A stretch of DNA of 64,000 nt from Haplomitrium mnioides (lineage: Eukaryota; Marchantiophyta; Haplomitriopsida; Calobryales). The notes under the pieces are model-generated. The model searched no databases and was not told the DNA's origin. It was given only the letters and a program-made list of their open reading frames with translations. Positions 1 through 9,879 of the stretch are shown piece by piece (within the stretch, counting starts at the first letter, position 1; every line of letters starts with the position of its first letter). The translations under genes and the position numbers were made by a program. Location: assembly GCA_049999725.1 (NCBI GenBank), contig JBNGIS010008465.1, positions 1 through 64,000 on the forward strand, written 5' to 3'.

Positions 1-510
1 TTAGAGCAACAAGGAAGCGTTGCAAGGTATATTGAAGAGTTTCGGAGCCTACAAGTTCAAATCGAGGATATGAGTTCAGCCAAAGCCCTTGACAAGTTTC
101 TACAAGGATTGAAGAGAAAGATTCAAGGGGAAGTCATGATGCGCAATCCAAAAGATGTTAATGAAGCCATATCATTTGCGCAGAGAATTGAATGAACACT
201 AGAGATTGTGCAAACAGGAGGGAATTATGGCCCCACACCTATGGAGTTGGGAAACATAAGAAGAAGAGACTTCAATTGCCCAAATCACCAACAAGGAAGG
301 CCACATATTGCTACGGATAGGAGGATGGAAGAGAGGCAAGAAACTAGAACATGCTACAATTATGGCCGAATATGACACATTGCACCAAATTGCAGAGCGA
401 TACGATGCAATCAAAGGCGAGTGTTTCGACGACCTCTTCACAATATCAACAATGAAGGAGACCAAGAATGTTAGGGAAATGATGGGCACTAGTAAAAAGA
501 CCTCGTGATT
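1..510 (+). pseudogene. gag remnant with CCHC zinc knuckle (A1)
   Basis: Frame 1 reads a gag capsid tail (LEQQGSVARYIEEFRSLQ onward) to a stop at 193-195 and continues after it in the same frame. A zinc knuckle of the form C-x2-C-x4-H-x4-C lies at about 352-393. It reads CYNYGRI, stop, HIAPNC, so the second Cys has become Tyr and the Gly codon before His has become a stop. In a working element this domain packages the RNA in the cytoplasmic virus-like particle. The homologous stretch of A2 (minus strand, 48196-47900) shows the same NEAI...NYxP...PNHQQG segment, which confirms the family. Confidence 0.85.
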
Positions 511-1109
511 TTGCTAGGATGAAGAAGAAAGGCGAGGGAAAAAGTCGACAAAGTCGAATATGTCAGGTAGACAAACAAAAAAATGGAGGACTAATTATAG
601 TTGATGGATGGATGGAAGGATTTCCAATAAAGGTTTTGGTGGATTTCAGAGCAGAAGAAAATTATTTATCACAAGCAATGGCACTAAAGTTGAAGTTACC
701 TCTTGAGGAAGAAGAGCACAAGGTAGTTGAAATTGCAAACGGACAAAGCAAGCCAATTGGAAGATTATCTCAAAGCATATCTTTAAATATAGGCAACTAT
801 CAAGAAGAGCTTGAATGGAAGATCACAACATTAGCAAGATATGATGCCATTTTGGGAATGAAGTGGTTGAGAAGACATAACTCGCAAGTGGACTGGCGAA
901 AGAAGAGTCTCATAACACCTCAATGGAAGATTTGGAGAGATCTTGTACGACCTTATTCAAGGAAACTACCTCTATATGTGATTGGAGCAAAATCAATAAA
1001 AAGACAAGATGTAGTATTTTTGGGACTCATACGTGAGGTTGAAGGTGGTAAGGAGGACTCCAAGCATAAAGTTCCACATGAACTTCAAGGGGGTTTGAAA
1101 GAATTTCAT
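511..1109 (+). pseudogene. Retroviral-type aspartic protease remnant (A1)
   Basis: The open frame from about 519 reads KVLVDFRAEENYLS, where the active-site D-S/T-G triad of pepsin-like retroviral proteases is expected. The Ser/Thr and Gly are now Phe and Arg, so the site is lost. The downstream AILGMKWL segment matches the second conserved strand (ILGMxWL) of gypsy proteases. The same frame runs into the reverse transcriptase N-terminus without a stop, as expected for a pol polyprotein. The role in the family, self-cleavage of the polyprotein, is established knowledge; inactivity here is read from the sequence. Confidence 0.82.
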
Positions 1110-2460
1110 GATGTTTTTCCTAACAATTTACCTCTAGGTTTGCCGCCTAAGCGATCTATTGATCATAAGATTGAGGTTGTTCCAAGAAGTACTCTACCAT
1201 ATATGGCACCATATCGTTTGCCTCCTCATGAATTAGAAGAATGCAAAAATCAAATCTTTAAACTATTGGAGAAAGATTTATTCAGCCAAGCATCTCTCCT
1301 TATGGTGCACCAATGTTCTTCGTGAAAAAGAAAGATGGGAGTATAAGGATGTGCATCGACTATCAGGGCCTCAACCAACAAACAATGAAAAATAAATATC
1401 CATTACCAAGAATAGACGATTTATTTGATCAACTTCAAGGAGCAAACTACTTTACCAAGTTGGATTTGAGAAGTGGATACAACCAAATCCAAATTGCAGA
1501 GGGTGACGTGTAAAAGACAGCATTTCAAAGTCGATACAGGCATTTTAAATATATTGTTATACCATTTAGATTAACTAATGCCCCCTTCTGCAACTTTTAT
1601 GGGTCTAATGAAGGATATTTTTCGATCTTTTCTGGATAAGTTTGTTATTGTTTTCTTGGATAACATTCTTATTTACAGCAAAAATCTTCATGAGCATCAA
1701 CAACACCTTCGAACAGTATTGAAGGTACTTCGGGACCACAAACTATATGTTAAGATGTCAAAATGTGAAATTGGCAAAAGAGAGGTTGATTACTTGGGTC
1801 ACCGGGTGAGTGCAGCAAGAATTCATGTCATGGATGAGAAAGTGGAGGCCACTAAAAAATGAGAAGCTCCTAGTAATCAAACACAACTACGAGGATTTTT
1901 GGAGCTAATTGGGTTTTATCGTCAATTTGTGAAAGGATTTGCACAAATAGGAGAACCATTGACCAATTTGCTTAAGAAAAATCATACATAGACATGGGGA
2001 GCCACAGAAGAATTGGCATTCCAAGCATTGAAGAAATCACTTCTTCATGCTTCTATTCTCAAATAGTATGACTCTAAACGACTAATAAAACTTTTAGTTG
2101 ATGCATCGGGAAAAAGCTATAAGTAGGGTTTTGCAACAAGAATAGGAGGATGGTTGGCATCCTATTGCTTTCTTCTCCAGAAAGTTAAGTGACATAGAGC
2201 AAAATTATCATAATATGGAGCATGAGGAGCTAGCGATCGTGTTATCCACCAAACATTGGAAGCATTATCTCGGAGACAAGGAGTTTATTGTTGACACTAA
2301 TCGTAAACCTCTACTATATCTCAAAACGCAAAAAAAGCTTTCCAAAAGGCAAATTCGATGGGTGGAGTGGTGACAACGCTTTCATATGAAGATGGTGTAT
2401 ATGGAAGGAAAATAATAAATTGCAGATGCTTTGACCCGTATGCCTCAACTCAACATTTTG
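1110..2460 (+). pseudogene. Reverse transcriptase and RNase H remnant (A1)
   Basis: The RT begins HDVFPNNLPLGLPPKR and shifts frame near 1290-1315. It then reads [32 protein letters not shown] and [11 protein letters not shown], all classic gypsy RT blocks. The catalytic FLDDIL motif reads FLDNILIYS at about 1652-1680, so one metal-binding Asp is lost. A stop lies at about 1511 after GDV. The connection and RNase H follow (RGFLELIGFYRQFV, LLVDASG), with stops at about 1860, 1990, 2065 and 2125. The family role is copying element RNA into DNA and removing the RNA strand. Confidence 0.9.
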
Positions 2461-2599
2461 TCAAAAGTTGTCATACATCCTACATAGTGGTCAAAAATGT
2501 TGACTGCAGTCAAGTAAGATGAAGAGATAATTGCTGCACAACAAAAGAAGTTGGTAAAAATAGTACGAGGTTTGATTTTCTTCCAAAATAAGGTATAGA

Positions 2600-3930
2600 T
2601 CTCTAATAATATTACACTTCGCTTTGAAGTTTTGCATAAAGCACATGATTCTGCTATTGGTGGCCATGTTGGAATTGAGAAGACATTGGACAATCTTCAA
2701 CGTGTTTATTACTGGCCTAAGATGCACCAAGATGTGGAGGCATATGTTCAGAGTTGTTTGGCTTGTCAATAGAACAAATCTACCAATCTTAAACATGGAG
2801 GTTTATTACAACCACTTCCTATCCCCAATCGACGATGGGAACATGTGAGTATGGACATTGTATACGAGTTACCACGTACTTCTACAGGTTATGGTGCTAT
2901 TGTTGTTTTTGTGGACAAACTCAGTAAAATGATCCATATTCGTCCAATGACCAAGTCAATGACAGCTCCTGAGTTAGCTCGCATTTATTTGGAAGCAATG
3001 TACTCTCATCATGGTTTTTCTAAAGTCATTATTTCTAATCGCGGGACTCAATTCACTAGCATGTTTTGGCGCACAATATTTAGTCTATTGAAAACCAAAT
3101 TGGCTATGTCTACTGCCTACCAACCTGAATCTGATGGTCAAACTGAATGGGCCAATCGTATAATTGAAGATATGTTGCGAGCATTTACCTTGGAAGAACA
3201 AACGGAATGGGATTGGCTACTACCCCTTGTAGAGTTTTCTTACAATAACTCTATCAACAATTCTACAAGAGCCACACCTTTCTTTTTGATGTACGGTGAG
3301 CATCCCACTACGATCTCTAGTCTTTATTCGACATCACCACCCACCTCCAAGACTCCAGCTGTTGATGATTTTCTTCAACGTCTACACTACGGCATTCAAC
3401 GGGCCAAGCAACACCTTGTAGTGGCTCGTAATTGACAAAAACAATTTGCGGATACTCATCGTCGGGAGGTGACTTTTGCTCTAGGTGACCAAGTTTAGCT
3501 ATCCACTTCCAATCTTCCTTTGCTTCATTCTCGCAAGCTTGGCGCTAGCTTTATTCGCCCTTTTTCTATCTCTGCTCATATTGGTGAAGTGGCCTATTAG
3601 TTGGTTTTACCCTCTCACATGAAGATTCATCCAGTCTTTCATGTCATGTCTCTTTATTACAAACTTTTGTTCCTCGTTCTTCCTCTTTTACAAGTGCCCA
3701 AGAACCCTCTCCACTGCCTGAACTTATTGATGGTCATGAAGAGTTTGAGGTGGAACAACTCTTGAAGAAACGTACACGTTGTCGTGGTCGTCGTGAGATT
3801 GTCGAATATTTGGTTCGTTGGAAAGGTTACCCACTTTATGAAGCTACCTAGGAGCCTTTGGAGAATTTGGCTAACGCATCCGCACTTATTCAATCTCTTA
3901 CTTGCAACAAGGACGTTGCCTCTTAAAAGA
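2600..3930 (+). pseudogene. Integrase with C-terminal chromodomain, remnant (A1)
   Basis: The HHCC zinc domain (HDSAIGGHVGIEK ... SCLACQ) starts at about 2640 and has a stop after CQ. The catalytic core runs without a stop from 2845 to 3435: MDIVYELPRT, then ISNRGTQF where the second Asp of the D-D-E triad is Asn, then the Glu in RIIEDML. The GPY-like region is broken. A chromodomain (EEFEVEQLL, EYLVRWKGYP, EATxEP with Trp replaced by a stop) lies at about 3739-3925. In chromoviruses this domain is thought to steer integration toward marked chromatin. Confidence 0.9.
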
Positions 3931-3937
3931 AGGAGGA
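3925..3937 (+). other. Polypurine tract of A1
   Basis: A purine run (AAAAGAAGGAGGA) sits immediately before the LTR, where plus-strand DNA synthesis is primed in LTR retrotransposons. Its position fixes the 5' boundary of the 3' LTR at 3939. Confidence 0.75.
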
Positions 3938-4103
3938 TTGTAACGGTCACTAACTTTAGTAAGCAACAACTAAAAGATAACGACAACTATGTCTAGAAAG
4001 CCATTACTAAGTTAGAGTATCAAAAAGTAAACGCCATTATAGAGAAAGTGATACGTGGTAAGAGGAGAGAAAGTCAACGAATTAAAGTGAAAGAAAGGGA
4101 ACT

Positions 4104-4283
4104 TTAGAAGAGGATAAGAACACGTGGAAAAAGGAGGATTAAAGCAAATAGAAGGTTCTAAGATAAGGACACGTGGCAAAAGAAAAACTAAAGAGAAATG
4201 GAAGGTTCTAAAGATAAGGACAAGTGGCAAAAGAAAAACTAAAGAGAAATGGAAGGTTCTAAAGATAAGGACACGTGGCAGAA
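4104..4283 (+). repeat. Tandem repeats of about 50 bp with G-box cores in the LTR A U3
   Basis: GGTTCTA-headed units recur at 4154, 4204 and 4255 (period 50-51 bp), with a partial copy upstream. Each carries GGACACGTGGC or a variant. CACGTGG is seen at 4121-4127, 4170-4176 and 4272-4278, and the copy near 4220 is mutated to CAAGTGG. CACGTG is the plant G-box bound by bZIP and bHLH factors. A tandem enhancer role is inferred from the position upstream of CCAAT and TATA boxes. Confidence 0.8.
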
Positions 4284-4301
4284 GGAGAATAAAAGTAAAA
4301 G

Positions 4302-4390
4302 GTGGTCCAATCAATGAGAGAGGAAAAAAAGTGGTCCAATTAGAGGAGGATAGAAAAAGAACCAATAGGGTTTCGCCACCTATATAAGCA
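4302..4390 (+). promoter_or_regulatory. Putative LTR A promoter: two CCAAT boxes and a TATA box
   Basis: GTGGTCCAAT occurs twice (about 4302-4311 and 4331-4340), followed by CACCTATATAAG with the TATA element at about 4380-4387. This is the layout of a Pol II promoter and sits in the correct part of U3. Activity is not known. Confidence 0.6.
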
Positions 4391-4539
4391 AAGTGCTTTT
4401 CACTTAGTATATAAATAAAGGAGAGGGCATTATTGGGCATCTCTTACCTTGTGGGTTCTTGAAGTTCTTTATGCACTACTCTTGTATGTGTTGTGCTTAT
4501 GCTAATTTTTGGTGTGCAATGTATGTGTGTAGTGTTACA

Positions 4540-6139
4540 CTTATCTAGGGCACAAGGTGTATGCAGATCGTATCAAGATGTAAGAAGAGAAAATTAAGGC
4601 TATTATACAATGGCCAACACCAAACGATACAAAGGACATTAGAGATTTCAATAAATTTCCAAGCTTCTATCAACGATTCATCCATTACATTGTGCATATT
4701 GAGGCACCACTTATAGATCTACTAATTAAAGAGGTCAAATTTCAATAGACCACCAAGAAGCAAGTGGCATTTCAACAACTCAAAGATGCAGTCTCTTCTT
4801 GTCTTATTCTACTACCATATGATCCAATCACACGTTGCATAGTTGATTTTGATGCTTCTAATTTTTCCATTGGAGTAGTTTTGCAACGAGAGTCAGCAGA
4901 TGGACTTCATCCAATTGCCTTCATGTCACACCGACTAAATACGACATAGAAAAATTATTTTACAATGGATCGAGAGCAATTAGCAATGGTTTATGCTACC
5001 AAAGTATGGAGACACCATCTTTTGGAAAGTTGTGTGGTTATGCGCACAGATCACAAGCCATTGTTATAAGCAATCCATTTAGAAAGTATGACAAGTCGTC
5101 ATCACCGATGGGAAGATCAATTGCAACTCTTTGATATCAATCTAGAATACAAGCATGGAAGGATCTACACCACTCTTGATGCATTGTCACAAAGGCCGAA
5201 TCATCAAGTGAATACAATGGAGGTGGCTTACATTAGTATGTTACATTTGGATAAAGCAAATAGTGAGTTATTGCTAGAAACTACAAGAAGATTTTTTTTT
5301 TGGTCTTGTTCGAGCACGATTAGTCGTCAACAATAATGAGTATCATTCTTTTTCCATTCTAGATGGTGTTCTCTATCAAGGTCATCAAATATATATTCCA
5401 TAAGAAGATACGCTTCAAATAGCTTGTTTATAATAAGTGCATGACATTCCCATCTCAAGGCATCTTAGAGTGTGTAAAACTACAGAGTTGCTTTAGTGCA
5501 CTTGGTGGTGGCCTAACTTAGCTCGAGATGTTTGTGGTTTTGTTCGTTTGTGTGAAAGTTGTCAACAAAACAAAGCTTTAAATAAAAACCCAGTAGGACT
5601 TCTTCAACCACTATCAATTCTTTTTGCTTTGTTGTGAACATGCAAGTTTGGATCTTATCACTTCACTTCTAACTACGCTTGGTGGGTTTACTACTATAGT
5701 AGTGGTTGTGGACAATCTCAACAAGTAGATTTATTGAACATTGACAATGGATATAGTCTTTCATTATCATGGAATGCCCAAGGTGTTAATATGTTATAGA
5801 GATCCATGTTTCACTAGAAAGTTTTGGTGAGAGTTGTTCAAACTTTTAGGAACCAAACTCTCTATGTCTACTGCTTATCATCTGCAAATAGATGGGCAAA
5901 TAAAGCATGCTAATCACATTGTGGAGGATATGATTTGCGCATTTAGTAATGTTCATTACACCAATTGGGATGGTTTCTAACGAGCCGTAGAGTTTGTCTA
6001 CAACAACTCCAAACAAGCAAGTACTGGCTTTTCTCTTTTCTTTATTAATTTAAATCAACATGCTCTTGTTCTCGATGGTTTTCTTTCTTCTTCTTCTAAT
6101 GTTCGAAGTATTTCTACCTTTATGTCTTGTTTATCTTCT
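4540..6139 (+). pseudogene. Family B pol remnant: end of RT, RNase H and integrase (B1, first part)
   Basis: The frame resumes as YLGHKV at 4541. It continues through the RT-RNase H connection (IQWPTPNDTKDIRDF), RNase H (IVDFDASNFSIGVVLQ, MVYATKVWRHHLL, MRTDHKPLL) and the integrase zinc domain (RLCESCQQNK, about 5545-5580). The integrase core after 5600 is badly frameshifted. It ends at 6139, where element M1 begins, and the missing continuation is found at 16379. The minus-strand homologue B2 (20860-23000) carries the same segments and shows the uninterrupted sequence across the M1 insertion point. Confidence 0.88.
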
Positions 6140-6180
6140 AACAGCCGCTACTTTGAACCAAGAACCGCTACTGAGTTAAT
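6140..6180 (+). repeat. Left terminal inverted repeat of M1
   Basis: CGCTACTTTGAACCAAGAAC is followed by a second GCTACTGAG. The same start is seen at 59980 (M4) and, inverted, at 16343-16378 (M1 right end), 36795-36829 (M2) and 37088 (M3). About 20 bases match exactly between the two M1 ends, with weaker similarity extending to about 35. Confidence 0.85.
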
Positions 6181-6490
6181 GTTCATTTGGTAGTCGAATT
6201 TTTTTTCGGTGATTTGGCATTGAAAAACATCAATTTTTCATTTGTAATCTTTTTTTCGTAAAAAGAATCGTTTTTTATAAATAAAAATTGCATATTTTAA
6301 ATTGAGATTATATTTCAAACATTTTATTATAATTAATACCCTAGAAAATAAGCATTTTGGTTATTCAAACATTTTATTAAAACTTCACACTATTGTCAAT
6401 ACACTAAATTCATCAAAAATAAAATAAAACACATATCTTTTTGTGAAAAAAGTTTATAGGCAAACGTAAATGTCTAGTCGGGTACAGATC
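6181..6490. other. Left subterminal AT-rich region of M1, no gene
   Basis: This is T- and A-rich non-coding DNA between the terminal repeat and the first palindrome array. The same sequence is recognisable in M4 (60020-60330), so it is part of the element. I see no ORF. Confidence 0.7.
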
Positions 6491-6499
6491 TTGAACCAG

Positions 6500-6860
6500 A
6501 CTTTGAGCATCGTAGCTATTATCTTCTATGCAACCATAGACTCCACCGGAACCCTAAAGCCTATGCACGCATAGACTCTGAACGAGAATCCTAAAGCCTG
6601 TGCGTGCTTAGACTCTGAACAAGAACAATAAAGCTATGCACACATGGACTTTGAACTAGAACCCTAGAGCCATTCCACGCCAAGATTCTAAACAAGAACC
6701 CTACAGCCTATGCACGCATAGACATTGAACAAGAACCCTTTGGCTTACGGGTGTAGGGACTCTGAACAATAACCTAATAGCTTATGCACGCATGGAATCT
6801 GAACCTAAACTACAAAGCCTTAATGCGCAAAGACACTAAACAATGCGCAAAGACACCAAA
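6500..6860. repeat. Palindrome array a (period about 37 bp)
   Basis: Core sequences close to ATGCRCGCAT occur at 6563, 6600, 6636, 6673 (degenerate), 6710, about 6747 (degenerate) and 6784, a steady 36-37 bp period with linkers such as AGACTCTGAACAAGAACC. The same array is present in M4 at 60370-60680 with the same period. Confidence 0.85.
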
Positions 6861-7049
6861 TCATCTTTTGATTCTTAGACTATCAATTGAGTCAACTTAT
6901 TCTTAGGCGCACTAAACTGAATCATGATGAAAAGACTTGAAATAGATTGAAAGAGAAACAAGATGAAACTTTGGCAAATAAAGATTTGGAAAAAAATAAA
7001 TTTTATTAATAATACAAAGTGTTCGAACACATCTTTGGACTCAATCCTC

Positions 7050-7653
7050 TTCAAAAGGAACTGTCTCATGTAAATCCATAAGTTGAACATCTATAACCGT
7101 TAGAGGGTTCTCTCGAGACTTTCCAGTCCCCGATATTACAATAGAGTCACCAGAAGCACCTGTAGTACCAAGAAGAACAAGTTCATTATGGTATGCAAAA
7201 ATGATCTGTGACTCAGTTACATCGGATAGCAAAGAAGCCATCGTCAAAACCCTCTGAGGAATATAAATAGACTAACATCTATCATATTCTACGGCGATGT
7301 AGTTTTGCATCAGCTTTAAAGCATAAACAATGCATGTGCCAGACCCAGAGCACAGATTTAGGATCCAATCCTGCTCTATTGATAAATGGTCAATGAAAAA
7401 ATTATAGAGAGCCTACGGCTTTTGATAAACATTGACATGAGCATCATCTCCTAGATGTTTAAGTTTTGCTGAAACTACAGGATAACTAAAAGCACAACGC
7501 ATAATTTGCCGAGGAAGTCCAATCGAAGAAGCAAGCTGCAAATTAATGAGCCGCATGTTCCTCTTTCCTTCTTTAGTCCAGTAGCCCACCATCCAATATT
7601 TGTGGGCATATGCAATTCTATGACCACCATAATAATAAATGTTGCTTTTGTCC
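7050..7653 (-). pseudogene. Methyltransferase C-terminal block with SAM-binding motif I (exon E)
   Basis: The minus-strand frame reads a KPxxL-like block (ALYNFFIDHLS in M4, similar here). It is followed by DWILNLCSGSGT, the FxGSGT motif I of N4-cytosine/N6-adenine DNA methyltransferases, and then LKLMQNYIAVEYD, matching the acidic strand that binds the SAM ribose. PQRVL follows, as in the family helix. M4 reads DWILDLCSRSST at the same place, so each copy has lost different residues. In this enzyme class the C-terminal motif I completes the SAM pocket. A stop after the EYDR block breaks the frame. Confidence 0.7.
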
Positions 7654-7744
7654 CTGTAAAAAGAAAAAAAAAATCAACTAATGTAAACAAAATGCAAGAG
7701 AAGTAAAACAAAGAGAAATCAGAAACAAAAAAAAAACAACTTAC

Positions 7745-8301
7745 CAGATGTCATAGTTGATTGCACAACAGACTTCAAAATGAGCATCCTTAACGATGCC
7801 AAATTGTTGTGACGAATGAATAATCACAAAAGACCAAAAGTTTGAAGTTGTAGCTGCCGCAAAAGATGATACCATATAAAAAAATGTCATCTTTTGAAAA
7901 AGATTCTAAGTCATCATGTTTACATTCCTTAAGGTTGTACCCATAAAGAATGTCAACTATAGCCAAAGTGAAACACCTAGGTTTCACAAGGCCTTTCAAT
8001 TGTCGAGCATTGGCCTACCCGTGGACTTCATAAAACGTCACGTTAAGAACATCGACATATGGCATTAATTCATCTTCCTCATCTCTGACAACTCCTTCCA
8101 TTGTGAGAGATGCAACACTAAGTTGTTGTCGTGCTTTCCACTCTCCAGTCTTTTGGCAGTGGAGAAGAAAAGCATAAGGATAGGAGACCAACTTAGGAGG
8201 CTGGTCTTGATCTTCATAGGCTTCTTCGACCCCAAATTTTTTCTGACCTTTCGCAGCTGCTATTAATTTCTTTGCAAGCTGCCATTTAAAAGTTTTCTCC
8301 C
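7745..8301 (-). pseudogene. Methyltransferase catalytic block with DPPY-like motif IV (exon D)
   Basis: It begins after an acceptor TTTTTGTGCTAG and reads GEKTFKWQLAKKLIAAAKGQ, a variable region, and then AIVDILYGYN at about 7935-7955. DILYG here, and DIPYG in M4, correspond to the catalytic DPPY/F/W motif of amino-group DNA methyltransferases. Motif IV preceding motif I indicates the beta-type order. Further on, M1 is frameshifted by a T-rich insertion near 7880, while M4 remains in frame (SKFWSFVIVHSLQQFGIV, a Rossmann-type strand). The donor CTG|GTAAGT lies at 7745. Confidence 0.65.
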
Positions 8302-8369
8302 CTAGCACAAAAATTGAACAAAAGACATTAAAGAGTGATAAAAAAAACATTTTAAGGTAGAGAACGGCA

Positions 8370-8885
8370 AAGACTTCCATGCGCGCATAGACTTCGACGT
8401 CAATTTCTCGCTGGACTTCGAAGTCTAAGCGTATTTATAAAGCGAAGTTCATGCTTGCATGGACTTTGAAGCCCATGCGCACATGGACTTCGCAGTTCAA
8501 GCGCGCTTGGACTTTCAAGGTCCTTGATCGCTTGAACACCAAAGTCCATGCGCAAATGGACATCACAATCCATGCGTGCATGGACATCGCAATCTATACC
8601 CGCATAGACTTTGCCTTACCTTTGTGCTTGGACTGCAAAGTCCATGCGCGCATGGACTTTGGAGTTCAAGCGATGAGGGACTTTAAAAGTTCAAGCGAGA
8701 TATTGACTTCAAAGTCCATGCATGCATGGACTTCGCTATTCAAGTACGCCTTGACTACAAAGTCCAGGCAAGATATTGACTTCAAAGTCCATACGCACAT
8801 GAACTTTGCTATTCAAGTGCGTTTGGACTTCGAAGTCCATGCACACACAGACTTTGATGTCCATGCGTACATGGACCATAAATGT
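8370..8885. repeat. Palindrome array b (period about 24-25 bp, about 18 units)
   Basis: Cores lie at 8451, 8474, 8499 (AAGCGCGCTT), 8548, 8572, 8596, 8644 (perfect ATGCGCGCAT), 8718 (ATGCATGCAT), 8791, 8839 and 8863. Spacings are multiples of about 24 bp. The linker is close to GACTTYGAAGTCC, so a whole unit such as AGTCCATGCGCGCATGGACT is itself palindromic. It lies in an intron of gene 1. The open frame running through it (8451-8891) is a by-product of the 24-bp period and not a gene. Confidence 0.9.
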
Positions 8886-8966
8886 TTTTAACCAAAGAAC
8901 AATTTACAAAATATTCAATGCAAATACAAATAAACAAGTGTGGTGTAAAAGGAAGAAGTTACCAAA

Positions 8967-9510
8967 AGCATCTCAAAGCTTGAATAAAAGAACGCTATTT
9001 TGGACTCTTCAGTGTGAAGAGGGTACTCCTCTCTTACCTCTTCCCACGTACTGCAATACACCTCAGAACAAAAACTTTTTACCATCACCGCCAAAACTTT
9101 GTGTCTCACCGCCTCCCAAGACATCTTGTCCATTAAAAGCTCTCCGACTTCCACCTGTTTCAAAAAAAAAATTTTACTTCATTTGGAAGTCATTTGACCT
9201 CCAAGGCGTCCACTTCATATCCTCCATTCTGAGAGGTCCCTTGGCCTTTGGTTTCTAGCCTTTCACAGTATTCTTCTCTCACATCAAAAAAATGCTCTAC
9301 TGTAGGTCATAGAGCTCTCCACTTCTGAATACAAGCTGGAACCAGTTGTCTTCAGAAGTCACAGTCTTCTCAAGTGTAGACTTGGGTTTTATCTCCAAGG
9401 TTTCTAGCACTAACTCTCTTTTCAATTTTTGGGATGAAACCATCCCACTCTCCACAAATCTTTGATGCCAATACTTGACCTTTTGAATAGAGGTCATTTC
9501 AAGCCTGTAC
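8967..9510 (-). pseudogene. Gene 1 linker block between ParB-like and methyltransferase parts
   Basis: The minus-strand reading continues after the ParB-like block (IQKVKYWHQRFVESG, LVLETLEIKPKSTLEKTV, DNWFQLVFRSGELY). After stops near 9297 it resumes as GELLMDKMSWEAVRHKVLAV and ends at a donor near 8967. I recognise no domain. It is included because it is flanked by coding blocks in the same direction and because its codon texture is protein-like. Confidence 0.45.
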
Positions 9511-9512
9511 CT

Positions 9513-9860
9513 CTAGTCATAATTGTCATCGGTTGCAAAAATACAGGCCTCTATGGGTGTGAGGCCCACGTACACATAACAGCTGCAGAGAGACAGAGCA
9601 AGATTCTTCGCTCCATATTTAGTGATAAGTAGTTGCTTTGTTGCAGTATTGTGATTGCCTTCTTCAATCTCGCTATGATACTTGTCAAGGTTCTTTATGT
9701 CGAACTCTAACTTGTCCTTTAGACCACACTTTGGGTCTACAACCACAATAAAAAAAGAGTGCGCATACTTGTTCATGAGCATTCTTTGCGCAAGAAGCTC
9801 CACAAAATCCTCATTCAATCTTCGAATTTGGAATGGACCCTAGTTGTCCATTCCAAGCTT
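9513..9860 (-). pseudogene. ParB-like (ParB/Srx fold) block of gene 1
   Basis: The reading is GPFQIRRLNEDFVELLAQRM, then FIVVVDPKCG, then KYHSEIEEGNHNTATKQL, then CYVYVGLTPIEACIFA. This follows the ParB N-terminal pattern: an I-x-x-L-x(n)-L-A-x-x-I helix, a hydrophobic strand with P/D, an I-x-x-G-x-H/N-R-x-x-A box, then strand and helix. GNHNTA stands in for the usual GxHRxxA. In bacteria such domains bind palindromic DNA or act as nucleases, and they often precede N4/N6 methylase domains. The assignment rests on pattern only. A stop (TAG, probably from CAG) lies just upstream. Confidence 0.5.
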
Positions 9861-9879
9861 GGGCAGATTTAAGTTTTCC

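Larger units (their letters stand above)
1..4539 (+). mobile_element. Family A Ty3/gypsy chromovirus-type retrotransposon (A1), 5' end outside the window
   Basis: The order gag, protease, reverse transcriptase, RNase H, integrase, chromodomain, polypurine tract and LTR is readable on the plus strand and is diagnostic of a Ty3/gypsy chromovirus. The window opens inside gag, so the 5' LTR and primer-binding site are not seen. The 3' LTR ends at 4539. The next base resumes the pol sequence of a different element (family B) at the LGHKV region of its reverse transcriptase, so A1 is nested in a B element. Internal stops, a frameshift near 1290 and lost catalytic residues show that it is dead. Confidence 0.92.
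3939..4539 (+). repeat. Family A 3' LTR, about 601 bp
   Basis: The segment starts TGTAAC and ends GTTACA, a perfect 6-bp terminal inverted repeat. It follows a polypurine tract on the left and abuts family B pol sequence on the right. The minus-strand copy A2 shares its start (55037-54900) and its end (46686-46780). U3 carries tandem repeats, CCAAT boxes and a TATA box. Confidence 0.88.

Noticed and set aside
4012-4440. 142-codon minus-strand open frame across LTR A
   Set aside because: It overlaps the LTR on the antisense strand and reflects the 50-51 bp tandem repeat; repeated residues follow the repeat period.
8451-8891. 146-codon open frame with repeated ARMD/HAWTS-like residues
   Set aside because: The 24-bp period of array b is a multiple of three, so it yields repetitive open frames in several phases. 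Flanking intron splice signals and strand do not support a gene.
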